Origin: Candidatus Hydrogenedens sp. | GTDB taxonomy: Bacteria > Hydrogenedentota > Hydrogenedentia > Hydrogenedentales > CAITNO01 | Direction of reading: 5' to 3' | Length of the DNA: 63,357 nucleotides | NCBI GenBank assembly: GCA_012522755.1 | Contig: JAAYJV010000014.1 | Coordinates: 1 to 63,357 of the forward strand | In this document: positions 44,732 through 53,021 of the stretch, in pieces | How positions within the stretch are numbered: position 1 is the stretch's first letter | How the letters are laid out: the number at the start of each line of letters is the position of its first letter | Program-made: the position numbers and the translations under genes | The notes under the pieces: generated by a model | What the model saw: the letters and a program-made list of their open reading frames with translations, nothing else | What the model was told of the DNA's origin: nothing | Databases searched by the model: none

Positions 44732-47047
44732 TCAATAGTTTTCCTTTTCTTCTTCCGAAAGCTCTTCCGGCACAGCCTCGGGTGTTTCCTCCCGCGGCTT
44801 TTCTTTCTCGCTATTTTTTCCTGAAAACAGCCGGCCGACACGGCGACCAAACTGCCAATATTGCTGAGATTGGGCCTGTTTGTGAGTCCGGTGAAGAAAT
44901 TGTTCCACCTGAGTGAAGACCTCCGGACTCCCCTCTCCGTTGATTATACCATGACGGGCCCGCTCAAAGAGAGTAAGCTGTTTGTCGGAGGTGCCCAGAC
45001 CTTCAAAGATCTGTGTGCCACTGGCCGGGTCGACGGTTGTGTCTTTGGAGGCCTGGATCACCAGCGTGGGCTGTTGTACCAGAGGCAGGGTTTCCGCCGC
45101 CACGTTCATGATCTCTGTAAGCTGCCGGACGCCCCGCAGGGGATTGCGCGTGTAATTGATGTGCTTGTTTTCCGGATTGTTTTCCACATAATCTTTGGCA
45201 TATTGCTGCTGTCCGAAACGTTTCAACAGTGTGTTCACCGTGATAATGGAGGGAACCAGGCGGATGGAATAGCTTTTGATATGCAAGGGTGCGCAAATGG
45301 TGAATACAGCCTTTATCTGGGCCGGCTTATAGGCACCGGCGAGCAGCGCCAGACAGCCTCCCGTGGAAAAGCCGCCCAGAACCACATGATTGGTGATGGT
45401 GCGCATGACGGCATAACCCCGGTTGAGTGAGGCATACCAGTCTTCCCAGTGCCGTTGTTCCAGATCTTCCGGCGCTGTTCCATGTCCCTTGAGGCGGACA
45501 CCATAGACGGCGTAGCCGGCGCGGCAAAGATGTTCCGCCAGGGCACGGATCTCCAGAGGAGCCGCCATGTAGCCATGGGCGAGGACAACGCCTCCGCGAA
45601 TCCGCCAGGGCCGCAACAGAAAAGGACGTCCCACCCAGGGCGGTTTGCATTCGGCCGGTTCATAAAAACGCGCATAATCTTCTTCAAACTCCCGACGATC
45701 GAGCCGGACGAGGTGGCGCCGTAAGGCGGCCTTGATCAGAAAATTGGGTGCAAAGGCGATGCGCCTGACGGAAAAGGGGATGTTGCGCACGGCTTCAAAT
45801 TCATTGGCGATAACCTCGGGGGTGGCATCCTTGGGCATTTCATGAAAGGTGGGCATGGGCATGATATGACGGGGACAGCGTTTGAAGCCTTTTTTCTCCG
45901 GTGATATGAAGCCTGTACCCACAGCCATGTCCATGAATGACGTGAAGGCTTCATGGGGCTCGTCGTAGATGAGGCGCTGGCACTGATCAGCCAGATCAGG
46001 ATGCACCTGACATTCGGAATTGATGATCTTGTGAGCGCACAAGTAGGCCCGTTCTCTATAGGCTCTTTCGCTCAATATGCGGTCATCAGGCTGTTGCCGG
46101 ATAATTTCCGCAAGAATGTGATCCAGATTGATCGTCGTATTTTTGTAGATCTCCTCCATATAACGGTTGGTGATCTGGCGGGCCACATCTTGTAACATTT
46201 TTTTGGGATTTGTTTCCAGACTTTCCAGATCGTTGAGGCTGCATGCCATGAAGGAGGCATATTCGGGTGTCTCCAGATAACGAATCACCTCAATGGGCTC
46301 GCCGAAACGGATGTCGATATCCGTGTCTTCAGCCAGGACGGTGCCTTCAACAGACAGTTCGCTCAACGAACGGCTGGACAGATCCGGTGCCATGAGCCGA
46401 GCCGCTTTCAGGAAAATATTTTCACGGGCACGAATGGGGTAATAGGTGATGTTGACAGGGACAAGCAGGATCTTTCGGCCGGTCACATCGACAGCATCCG
46501 TCATGTCGAATTTCTGAAGGGCCTTTGTCAGATCTTCTTCCTTCTCTCTGTGATGGAGACATTTGAGTTTGCTCTGGTAATAAGCTGCACGTAAAGCCAG
46601 CGCAGCCGCACCACTGTGAGGAGGACGCTTGCGGTTTCCATCAAAGATTTCAAAATCTCCTTGAGAACTCAAGGCTTTTTTGTCCTTGACCATGCCTCCT
46701 TCAGGAAAGATGATCCAGGGATGGTCTCCCCGGAGCAGGGTGCGGATGATCAAAGTGTCCCTGTCGGGGTTCTCCGTCGATATGGATCCCATGGCCTTCA
46801 GATAAGAGCCGATCCGTCCCTGAAACAGGGAAGCATCAGCCAGAGAGCCGGGGGTCAATCCCGTGTGCTGATGGATCAGCCAGGGCAGGAGAATGGTCTC
46901 CAAGCGGGTGAAATGGTTGGCAACAAAGATGATGCTGGCATCGGAATCAATGGCTTCCACGTTATGAAGCCGCACCCTTGCCTTGATCAGACGGCTGGAC
47001 AGTTCCAGAATCCATTTGGTCAGATGCAGTGCCAGCGAAGATGCCAT
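44732..47047 (-). CDS. Fusion of PlsC-type acyltransferase and alpha/beta hydrolase (lipase-like)
   Basis: 771 residues. Residues about 1-260 are a glycerophosphate-type acyltransferase: NHFTRLE at 44-50, where the usual H-x4-D is H45-x4-E50, and FPEGG at 114-118. A helical middle (260-460) follows. Residues about 485-720 are an alpha/beta hydrolase: VVLAHGYMA (oxyanion region), nucleophile S561 in GFSTGG, Asp in QASKDTTVD and His in RARHGI, close to monoacylglycerol lipases. The C terminus is a charged tail. A combined acyl transfer and acyl release activity on membrane lipid is plausible but inferred. Confidence 0.85.
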   Translation of the reverse strand: MASSLALHLTKWILELSSRLIKARVRLHNVEAIDSDASIIFVANHFTRLETILLPWLIHQHTGLTPGSLADASLFQGRIGSYLKAMGSISTENPDRDTLIIRTLLRGDHPWIIFPEGGMVKDKKALSSQGDFEIFDGNRKRPPHSGAAALALRAAYYQSKLKCLHHREKEEDLTKALQKFDMTDAVDVTGRKILLVPVNITYYPIRARENIFLKAARLMAPDLSSRSLSELSVEGTVLAEDTDIDIRFGEPIEVIRYLETPEYASFMACSLNDLESLETNPKKMLQDVARQITNRYMEEIYKNTTINLDHILAEIIRQQPDDRILSERAYRERAYLCAHKIINSECQVHPDLADQCQRLIYDEPHEAFTSFMDMAVGTGFISPEKKGFKRCPRHIMPMPTFHEMPKDATPEVIANEFEAVRNIPFSVRRIAFAPNFLIKAALRRHLVRLDRREFEEDYARFYEPAECKPPWVGRPFLLRPWRIRGGVVLAHGYMAAPLEIRALAEHLCRAGYAVYGVRLKGHGTAPEDLEQRHWEDWYASLNRGYAVMRTITNHVVLGGFSTGGCLALLAGAYKPAQIKAVFTICAPLHIKSYSIRLVPSIITVNTLLKRFGQQQYAKDYVENNPENKHINYTRNPLRGVRQLTEIMNVAAETLPLVQQPTLVIQASKDTTVDPASGTQIFEGLGTSDKQLTLFERARHGIINGEGSPEVFTQVEQFLHRTHKQAQSQQYWQFGRRVGRLFSGKNSEKEKPREETPEAVPEELSEEEKENY

Positions 47048-47262
47048 GGGTTCAGAAATTCCTGTTTGATGTCAGCGGTATAAAAAGGCCTGTAGACAGT
47101 ATGATAGCCTTCTTTGAGGAAAAAGTCCACCCCGCCACCGCCATTTCACAGGGGAGAGAGAGGAGAATTTAAGAGAATTGAAAGGAATTTAGTGGTCTTT
47201 GGGGAATCGGTCGGATCAGACGGATGTGGGAGGGGCTCGGGGTGACGACTTTGTGTCGCGTA

Positions 47263-47289
47263 CCTGGGAACGCCAATTTCCACATTGGC
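47263..47289 (+). repeat. Solo 27-bp hairpin half-element
   Basis: Exact copy of the 27-bp end, followed by agatagcg, a tail shared with other copies. No facing partner adjacent. Confidence 0.85.
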
Positions 47290-47400
47290 AGATAGCGTAT
47301 GATGACTTGGAGAAGTTATAGACTTGATTACGGCATAATGCCTTTCTTTTCTCAAACAAACCCATTGCTCAGAAAACTTTCCGGCAGAGGATGTGCAAAT

Positions 47401-47427
47401 TGTGGGAGCGCCAACGTCCCTGTTGGC
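47401..47427 (+). repeat. Solo variant half-element with compensatory stem change
   Basis: Reads GCCAACGTCCCTGTTGGC in the hairpin, where the sixth stem pair is C-G instead of T-A. Both arms changed together. The tail agatagcgggtaa is shared with the other copies. Confidence 0.85.
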
Positions 47428-47540
47428 AGATAGCGGGTAAAGTGCGTAGATAATTTGTAAACAGTGCTTCGGCAAACTGTCTTCCGACAATCACGAACAA
47501 ATAATGACTTTGGAAACCCTGAAAGCCGTTGAGAGTCACT

Positions 47541-47746
47541 CCTGGGAACGCCAATTTCCACATTGGCAGACAGCGTGTTATGACATTGACATTTTGTAAA
47601 CAGTGATGCGGTGACAGGTCTTTTGCCAACCAAGAATAAAATAAAAGCCTTTCTAAACTCTGAGTCTTTGTTCTCCCGTTAAATGCATATATAAGTCATG
47701 GTCTTTTCCCGGGTATTCCGCCAATGTGGAAATTGGCGTTCCCAGG
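47541..47746. mobile_element. MITE-like element C with perfect 27-bp terminal inverted repeats
   Basis: Ends 47541-47567 and 47720-47746 are exact reverse complements, identical to those of A and B. Same 206-bp length as B with a homologous interior. Confidence 0.75.
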
Positions 47747-47974
47747 CTGCGCGACCCAAGGTCTTTAATTTATCAGTGTTAATCAGTTTCCATCTGTGGT
47801 TCTGAGGGTCCTTGTTTCAGTGCCAGTTTTTCGACCCCATTGCAGTCAGACAAAAAGCTTCATTTGCTTGCGGCTGTGCCGCGCTGTGTTCTCTATACCT
47901 CTATGGTGAAAGAAAACAGCACACATATCTTGCGGAACCCCAAGGTTTGAAAGCTTTCTTTGCTCCTGGAATTT

Positions 47975-47983
47975 TGTTATAGT
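47975..47983 (+). promoter_or_regulatory. Extended -10 promoter element before the DUF1080 gene
   Basis: TGTTATAGT (TG, one base, TATAGT) about 62 bases before the start at 48046. No clear -35 box. Confidence 0.35.
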
Positions 47984-48045
47984 TTAAGCTTCTGTGATTT
48001 CTGCTTCGAAAAACTCTTTGAATCAAGCCGAAAGGATTATTTTTC

Positions 48046-49359
48046 ATGCCTTACCGCTCACTTCTTGTATTGCTGCTTCTTTCTTCCATGGTGATGCCCG
48101 CCTGTGCCACGGCTAACATTGAACTGGCCAAAGACCGCTTGAAGGTGGAGTCCGGTCAGATTTATCGCCGTGATAAGAGCTTTACGGTTCGTGCCGTCCA
48201 TGTGCCTGATCTGTGTGCGAAAGGGACTGAACTGAAACATATGGTTCCCGCCATGGCCAGAATCGGTGAAGTGGGTGCCAATGCCATCGCTTTTGATCTG
48301 TGCGGCTTTTCCGAAGATGGCCGCACTCTCGATCCGGCCGCTGTGGAAACAGTGTCCACCTATGCACTCCGGGCGAAAGACCAGCGTATGGTGCTCGTAG
48401 TGCGCGTGCTGGGCCAATCCACCGATGAAAGCTTCAGAAACAATGCTGTGCGCACAGCGGCCCGTGCTCTGGCGGCTGAACAGCTGGCCTTCTATTGGAT
48501 CGACGGCCCTGATGCGGGTGCGCTGGCCAGGGAGTTCAAGAGCCTGGCTCCGACGCTTCTTGTGGCCGCTCCCGAACATGGCGATGTGCAGACGACATGT
48601 GATGCGGCTGAGGCCGGAAAGAGCGGGTTGTTTTTTCTTGTCGACTCTTTGCCCGAAGATCCCTGGGGCGATGTGAACTATCTGCTTCCCTCCACGGAAG
48701 AAACCTATGCCCTCCTCGATGAGGCTTATACCAATGAAGTGGAAAAACTTCCCTGGACACCGGACAACAGCCTCCTTTCCGAAGAGGAGCGTGCCGAAGG
48801 ATTCATTTCCTTATTCAACGGGAAAGATCTGGACAACTGGTGGAATTATTACCATGGCAAAGAATCTTTCCGGGTGACTGATGAAGGGTATATCGAATGC
48901 TATCAGAGCGGAGCGGGAGGCTTGATTACCCGTGACCGTTACAGCGACTTTATTCTGCGGCTCGAATACATGCAGAGCGAGCCTGACGCCAACAGCGGCA
49001 TTCATCTTCGTGTTCCCCGGGCCGCCCGTCAATCCAAACTCGGTTTTGAATTTCAGCTCCTGGCCGATGCCGGGCTGGAAGAGCCCCATTCCACCAGCAC
49101 AGGATCCATCTATGATGTTCTGGCGGCGCAAGCTGTAGCCGTGAAAAAAGAAGGGGAGTGGAACAGCGTGGAAATCATGTTGAAGGGCCCCCATTACAAA
49201 GCGACACTCAATGGTATTGTTGTGCAGGATGTGAATTTTGACGAGATTGAAGAAATGAAATACCGCTTGCGCCGAGGCTTCATCGGTCTGCAGGATCATG
49301 ATGACCATGTGGTCTTCCGCAATGTCCGCATCAAAGTGCTTGATACTGACAGTCCCTGA
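48046..49359 (+). CDS. Secreted protein with C-terminal DUF1080 (3-keto-disaccharide hydrolase-type) domain
   Basis: 437 residues with a signal peptide; the Cys in MPACAT could be a weak lipobox. The N-terminal 200 residues look like a TIM-barrel remnant of a glycosidase (HMVPAMARIGEVGANAIAFDLCGF). The C-terminal domain (about 255-435) is DUF1080: FISLFNGKDLDNW, YSDFILRLEYMQ, ANSGIHLRVPR and RRGFIGLQDHDDHVVFRNVRIK. DUF1080 members include 3-keto-glycoside hydrolases, which act with Gfo/Idh/MocA-type oxidoreductases such as the two at 53022 and 54523. It leads an apparent operon with mutY (16-base gap). Confidence 0.85.
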   Translation: MPYRSLLVLLLLSSMVMPACATANIELAKDRLKVESGQIYRRDKSFTVRAVHVPDLCAKGTELKHMVPAMARIGEVGANAIAFDLCGFSEDGRTLDPAAVETVSTYALRAKDQRMVLVVRVLGQSTDESFRNNAVRTAARALAAEQLAFYWIDGPDAGALAREFKSLAPTLLVAAPEHGDVQTTCDAAEAGKSGLFFLVDSLPEDPWGDVNYLLPSTEETYALLDEAYTNEVEKLPWTPDNSLLSEEERAEGFISLFNGKDLDNWWNYYHGKESFRVTDEGYIECYQSGAGGLITRDRYSDFILRLEYMQSEPDANSGIHLRVPRAARQSKLGFEFQLLADAGLEEPHSTSTGSIYDVLAAQAVAVKKEGEWNSVEIMLKGPHYKATLNGIVVQDVNFDEIEEMKYRLRRGFIGLQDHDDHVVFRNVRIKVLDTDSP

Positions 49360-49375
49360 CCCGTCTCGCGCGCCG

Positions 49376-50437
49376 ATGAAATACAGTAAAACACAATTTC
49401 ACAAGTCTCTGCTCCGATGGTACGATGAGGATGCCCGTGATCTGCCCTGGCGGCGTACGGACGACCCCTATTGCATCTGGCTGTCGGAAATCATGATGCA
49501 ACAGACGCGCATTGAACAGGGAACCCCCTATTACGAGCGTTTTCTGGAGCGTTTTCCTGATCTGCATTCTCTGGCCGCCGCCACGGAAGAAGAAGTGCTG
49601 AAGCAGTGGGAAGGACTGGGCTATTACAGTCGTGCCCGGAATCTGCATCGGACAGCGCAAATTCTGGTTGAACAGTATGACGCTGTTTTTCCCGAAAATC
49701 CGGAAGTGTTGCAGTTGTTGCCCGGAATCGGGAAGTATACAGCCGGTGCCATTGCAAGCATCGCCTTCGGGGTACCTGTTTCCGTGCTGGATGGAAATAT
49801 CAAGCGTGTTCTGGCGCGACTCCAGGCCGTGGAGGAATCCATAGACAAGCCGGCCGTGGATAAACGCCTGTGGGAACTGGCCACGGTCGTTCTGAATCGC
49901 CGTCGACCGGGCGATCATAATCAGGCCATGATGGAACTGGGAGCCCGCATCTGTGTGCCCCGAAATCCTCTTTGCGCATCCTGTCCCGTGCGGAAGCATT
50001 GCCGTGCTTTTTCAAAAAATCTGCAGGACCGTTTGCCCCTGCGTACGCCCAAAAAGGCCATTCCCCATCATGAAATGGTGGTGGCCGCTATCGTTCACAA
50101 AGGCTGCTATCTTATTGTCAAGAGACCTTCAGAGGGCTTTCTCGGCGGTCTCTGGGAATTTCCCGGCGACAGAATTAAAAAAGCCGAGTCGCATGAAGAA
50201 GCCTTGCGCAGGCTGGGAAAAGAAATGCTCACCCTCACGATCAGGCCGGGAGGCTTGATTGCCGTGGTACGCCATGCTTATACCCATTTCAAGGTTACAT
50301 TGAATGTTTATCGCTGCAGGACTCAAAAGAGCGATGTTCTGTCGACAAGCCACACGGACAGCCAATGGGTGAAAGCAGAAGACTTTGAAGACTACCCTTT
50401 TCCCACTGGACATCGGAAATTTCTGCACCTTTTATAA
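49376..50437 (+). CDS. mutY: A/G-specific adenine DNA glycosylase
   Basis: 353 residues from ATG 49376 (longer frames run into the upstream gene). Removes adenine mispaired with 8-oxoguanine. The HhH-GPD domain has LPWRRTDDPYCIWLSEIMMQQT (the E-x-MMQQT catalytic region), LPGIGKYTAGAI (helix-hairpin-helix) and the catalytic Asp in VLDGNIKRV; the 4Fe-4S ligands are C193, C200, C203 and C209 (CVPRNPLCASCPVRKHC). The C-terminal NUDIX-like 8-oxoG recognition domain follows (GGLWEFPGD). Full length. Confidence 0.96.
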   Translation: MKYSKTQFHKSLLRWYDEDARDLPWRRTDDPYCIWLSEIMMQQTRIEQGTPYYERFLERFPDLHSLAAATEEEVLKQWEGLGYYSRARNLHRTAQILVEQYDAVFPENPEVLQLLPGIGKYTAGAIASIAFGVPVSVLDGNIKRVLARLQAVEESIDKPAVDKRLWELATVVLNRRRPGDHNQAMMELGARICVPRNPLCASCPVRKHCRAFSKNLQDRLPLRTPKKAIPHHEMVVAAIVHKGCYLIVKRPSEGFLGGLWEFPGDRIKKAESHEEALRRLGKEMLTLTIRPGGLIAVVRHAYTHFKVTLNVYRCRTQKSDVLSTSHTDSQWVKAEDFEDYPFPTGHRKFLHLL

Positions 50438-50464
50438 AAGCCCGGCCTTGTTTGGAGAAAAAGA

Positions 50465-51385
50465 ATGACAAGATCCACTCCTCAGAAAAAACTGGAGCGT
50501 ATCCGGGAGATATGGCCGATGCTCCGCAAACTGACAGGCCCCTGTCGTGCTTGCGGTCGGGCCTGTGAAGTGGACAGGCCTGGAGGTGTGCAGGGGCTGT
50601 GTCGGGCCATGAGCAGTGCGGGGAAAGAAGTGCGCTGGCTGTCCGCTCATCTGCACTTTGGCGAGGAAGAGATGCTTGTAGGCCGGGGCGGTTCGGGAAC
50701 TGTCTTCTTCTCTCACTGTACTCTGTCCTGTGTCTTCTGTCAGAACTGGAACATCAGTCAACAGGGTCAGGGGACAGACCATAGCTGGGAAGAACTGGCT
50801 GAAGTGTTTCTCCGGCTTCAGGACGAAGGAGCCGAGAACATCAATCTGGTGACGCCCACGCAATATATTTATCCTATTGTGCAGGCATTGGAAAGAGCCT
50901 TGCAAGAGGGACTGGACCGGCCCATTGTTTATAACACCAACTGCTATGACAATGCCGAGCTGATCGCACTGCTGGATGATGTGGTGGATATCTGGTTGCC
51001 CGATTTCAAATATATGTGCGCCGATTATGGACAGAAATTATCCGCTGTAGCCAACTATCCGACTGTAGCGAAAGAGGCTCTCCGTGCCATGTATGATCAG
51101 GGTGCTGCTGTAAGAATGGAGCACGGCGTTGCACAGAAGGGACTCATCATCCGGCATCTGGTTTTGCCCGGCGGTCATGCGGGAAGCATCGAGTTTCTGA
51201 ACTGGCTGCAACGGGAAGAAATGATGGATATGAGCTTGAGCATCATGAGTCAGTATCACCCGCAGTATCAGGCGCACCGTTATCCGGAGATTGACAAGAC
51301 CATTACGGCCGGTGAATTCAATGCGGCTGTGGACTGTGCGGAAAAGTTGGGATTCAAAGCCGTCATTGCTCAGCGCATGCTTTGA
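50465..51385 (+). CDS. Radical SAM protein, COG1313/PflX type
   Basis: 306 residues. The cluster motif is C-TLS-C-VF-C within SHCTLSCVFCQNW, a CX3CX2C that binds 4Fe-4S and SAM. Extra Cys at the N terminus (CRACGRACEV and GLCR) form a possible accessory metal site typical of this subfamily. Other marks: NLVTPTQYI, NTNCYDNAE, LPDFKY and SQYHPQYQAHRYPEI. It resembles pyruvate-formate-lyase activases but no glycyl radical enzyme is nearby; function unknown. GGAG upstream; 27 bases after mutY; the end overlaps the convergent gene by 16 bases. Confidence 0.88.
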   Translation: MTRSTPQKKLERIREIWPMLRKLTGPCRACGRACEVDRPGGVQGLCRAMSSAGKEVRWLSAHLHFGEEEMLVGRGGSGTVFFSHCTLSCVFCQNWNISQQGQGTDHSWEELAEVFLRLQDEGAENINLVTPTQYIYPIVQALERALQEGLDRPIVYNTNCYDNAELIALLDDVVDIWLPDFKYMCADYGQKLSAVANYPTVAKEALRAMYDQGAAVRMEHGVAQKGLIIRHLVLPGGHAGSIEFLNWLQREEMMDMSLSIMSQYHPQYQAHRYPEIDKTITAGEFNAAVDCAEKLGFKAVIAQRML

Positions 51386-52806
51386 TTCTGCGGGGCCGGA
51401 TAGCGGATATGGATAACCCAATCCGCATCGTCAGGCTTCATGAGAATAGTGGTGCCACGGCTGGTGATATGGAAAGGTGCTGAGCGTTGGCCTGTTCGGG
51501 GATTATAGAATACCGCTTCCGCTTCACCCTTCTCTTCGGGCAACTTCAGCGAAAAACTTCGCGAACTGTTCCGACCTGCATAGACCACATACTCCAAAGG
51601 AGGTGCAGCCAGACAAAGCATGCCATCGCTTGCGAGTTCATTGTGGGGAACCATTTTATCGAGATGGGAAAGCTCTTCATTGAACAGACGACTCAGATGA
51701 CCGAGCCAATCCCGTCGTTCCATGCCCTTGTCACCGCCGGGAACCAGCGGATCATACCCCATGATACCTGTCTGAGGCGTTTCCTGTTCCGTATCACCAT
51801 GATAGCTGAAATGACCGCCGCCCATGGCGAAAGTCCACATGCTTGTCCGGGCTTCCTCACCCCGATAAGGACCGCCTTCCAATAAAAAATACGGCCGGGC
51901 CGGCTCCGCGAAAAAACCCTCTAAGGCAAGACTGTTTTTATTCACCCTGTCGCTGGTGTCATTGATGACGAAATCCACCTCTTGCCGTCGAGCGGACCAG
52001 TCCATCCAGCAGACTCCCCGTTTTTTGAAGAAGTGGAGGAAATGATCGCCCATATTTCCATCCGTATAGGAATGTTCATCGAGGAAGACAAAGAAGACAT
52101 TTCCGAAAGGGTTGAGTTCTTCAATGGCTTTCAGTGCAAAACTTTCCCAGATCCATTGGGTCTTTTCCGCATCGCTCCACTGGTCGTCCCAGCTCTTTTG
52201 CCAGATCTCCACGCCCGCTGTGGCGATGGTGACGCCATCAGGAAGATTCCGGTCCAGATGCCCGCCGTTGGCTTTGTTGAAAGGATGATAGGGCCAGGCA
52301 TTGGCATTTCCTTTGATCCATCCCGTGAAGACGGTATAGCCCACGAGCATGTTTTTGCTTTTCGCATAGGCGCAGAGATCACGGGCACGGGGCCAGTAAT
52401 GGTCAGTCGCGCCTTCCGGGCCCTCGTCAAAAGCCTGCAGATTCCAGCGGGGTCGTTGGTCTCTGGCTGAAGGACCTCCGTCCTCCCGTTGCCAGGGTGT
52501 GAGTCCGGGATAAACATAACCCCACCGTTCCTCTATTTCGCTGCCGTCCTCTTTTTGACGGGGCGCAACAAATGACCAGACATGAACCATGGGAATGCCC
52601 CGCTCGGCGCAGTCATCGATCCAGGCGTGGTAATCGAGGTTGGCATTCTGCAGAACACACTGGGTGCCGCTGTCTCCTGTGAGCATGAGCGTACGGCCTT
52701 CATAATTCACCCAATGACCGCTCGCACTTGTTGTGATGCGAGAGGGGCTCTCGCAGGAGCAGGTTGTCAACAGAAGAGCCATACAGGCTGTAAAGAATGT
52801 GTCCAT
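51370..52806 (-). CDS. Putative glycoside-hydrolase-like lipoprotein
   Basis: 478 residues. Lipobox LLTTC with C16 as the acylated Cys. The chain begins with a WVNYEGRTLMLTGDSGTQ segment and HAWIDDCAERGIPMVHVWSF, reminiscent of the start of DUF4038/apiosidase-like TIM barrels (RYFVD-x-GKPFFYLGDT). Other marks are WNLQAFDEG, FFVFLDEHSYTDGNMG and a C-terminal beta sandwich (YVVYAGRNSSRSFSLKLP) typical of the putative collagen-binding tail of these proteins. An active-site pair could be the Glu in LDEHS and an upstream Asp/Glu but this is not proven. Convergent with the radical SAM gene. Confidence 0.72.
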   Translation of the reverse strand: MDTFFTACMALLLTTCSCESPSRITTSASGHWVNYEGRTLMLTGDSGTQCVLQNANLDYHAWIDDCAERGIPMVHVWSFVAPRQKEDGSEIEERWGYVYPGLTPWQREDGGPSARDQRPRWNLQAFDEGPEGATDHYWPRARDLCAYAKSKNMLVGYTVFTGWIKGNANAWPYHPFNKANGGHLDRNLPDGVTIATAGVEIWQKSWDDQWSDAEKTQWIWESFALKAIEELNPFGNVFFVFLDEHSYTDGNMGDHFLHFFKKRGVCWMDWSARRQEVDFVINDTSDRVNKNSLALEGFFAEPARPYFLLEGGPYRGEEARTSMWTFAMGGGHFSYHGDTEQETPQTGIMGYDPLVPGGDKGMERRDWLGHLSRLFNEELSHLDKMVPHNELASDGMLCLAAPPLEYVVYAGRNSSRSFSLKLPEEKGEAEAVFYNPRTGQRSAPFHITSRGTTILMKPDDADWVIHIRYPAPQNQSMR

Positions 52807-53021
52807 TCTTCATTCCTTCATAATGAGAAAGGGGAATCACCTTTTCCAGTTCATCCTTTGGATACTATGATCTGAAAGGAAAGATTCCAAGTTGCAAAAA
52901 GAGATGCTTCCGGAGTATGGTAACATAGAAAAGTGAAGAATCGAATGGTTTTCAGCCTGGATGAATTGTACAAACATGGATATGAGAACCAGGCTTGCAA
53001 ATGGTACAGGAGGAATGACAG

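Larger units (their letters stand above)
47190..47925 (+). repeat. Composite non-coding repeat mosaic, copy C
   Basis: Occupies most of the gap 47048-48045. Contains the GTCGGATCGG-type run (47200-47222), two solo half-elements (47263-47289, 47401-47427), the complete element 47541-47746 with its left flank (cgacaatcacgaacaaataa, also in copy B), and the ttgcggctgtgccgcgctgt block (47868-47890). Short frames here read through the hairpin on the minus strand (NVEIGVPRS-type peptides) and are not genes. Confidence 0.85.

Noticed and set aside
47352-47633. Small minus-strand frames translating NVEIGVPRS/WKLAFPG-type peptides (also near 4095, 37847, 62905)
   Set aside because: These peptides recur only because the 27-bp hairpin repeat recurs; frames differ between copies, so they are not a protein family.
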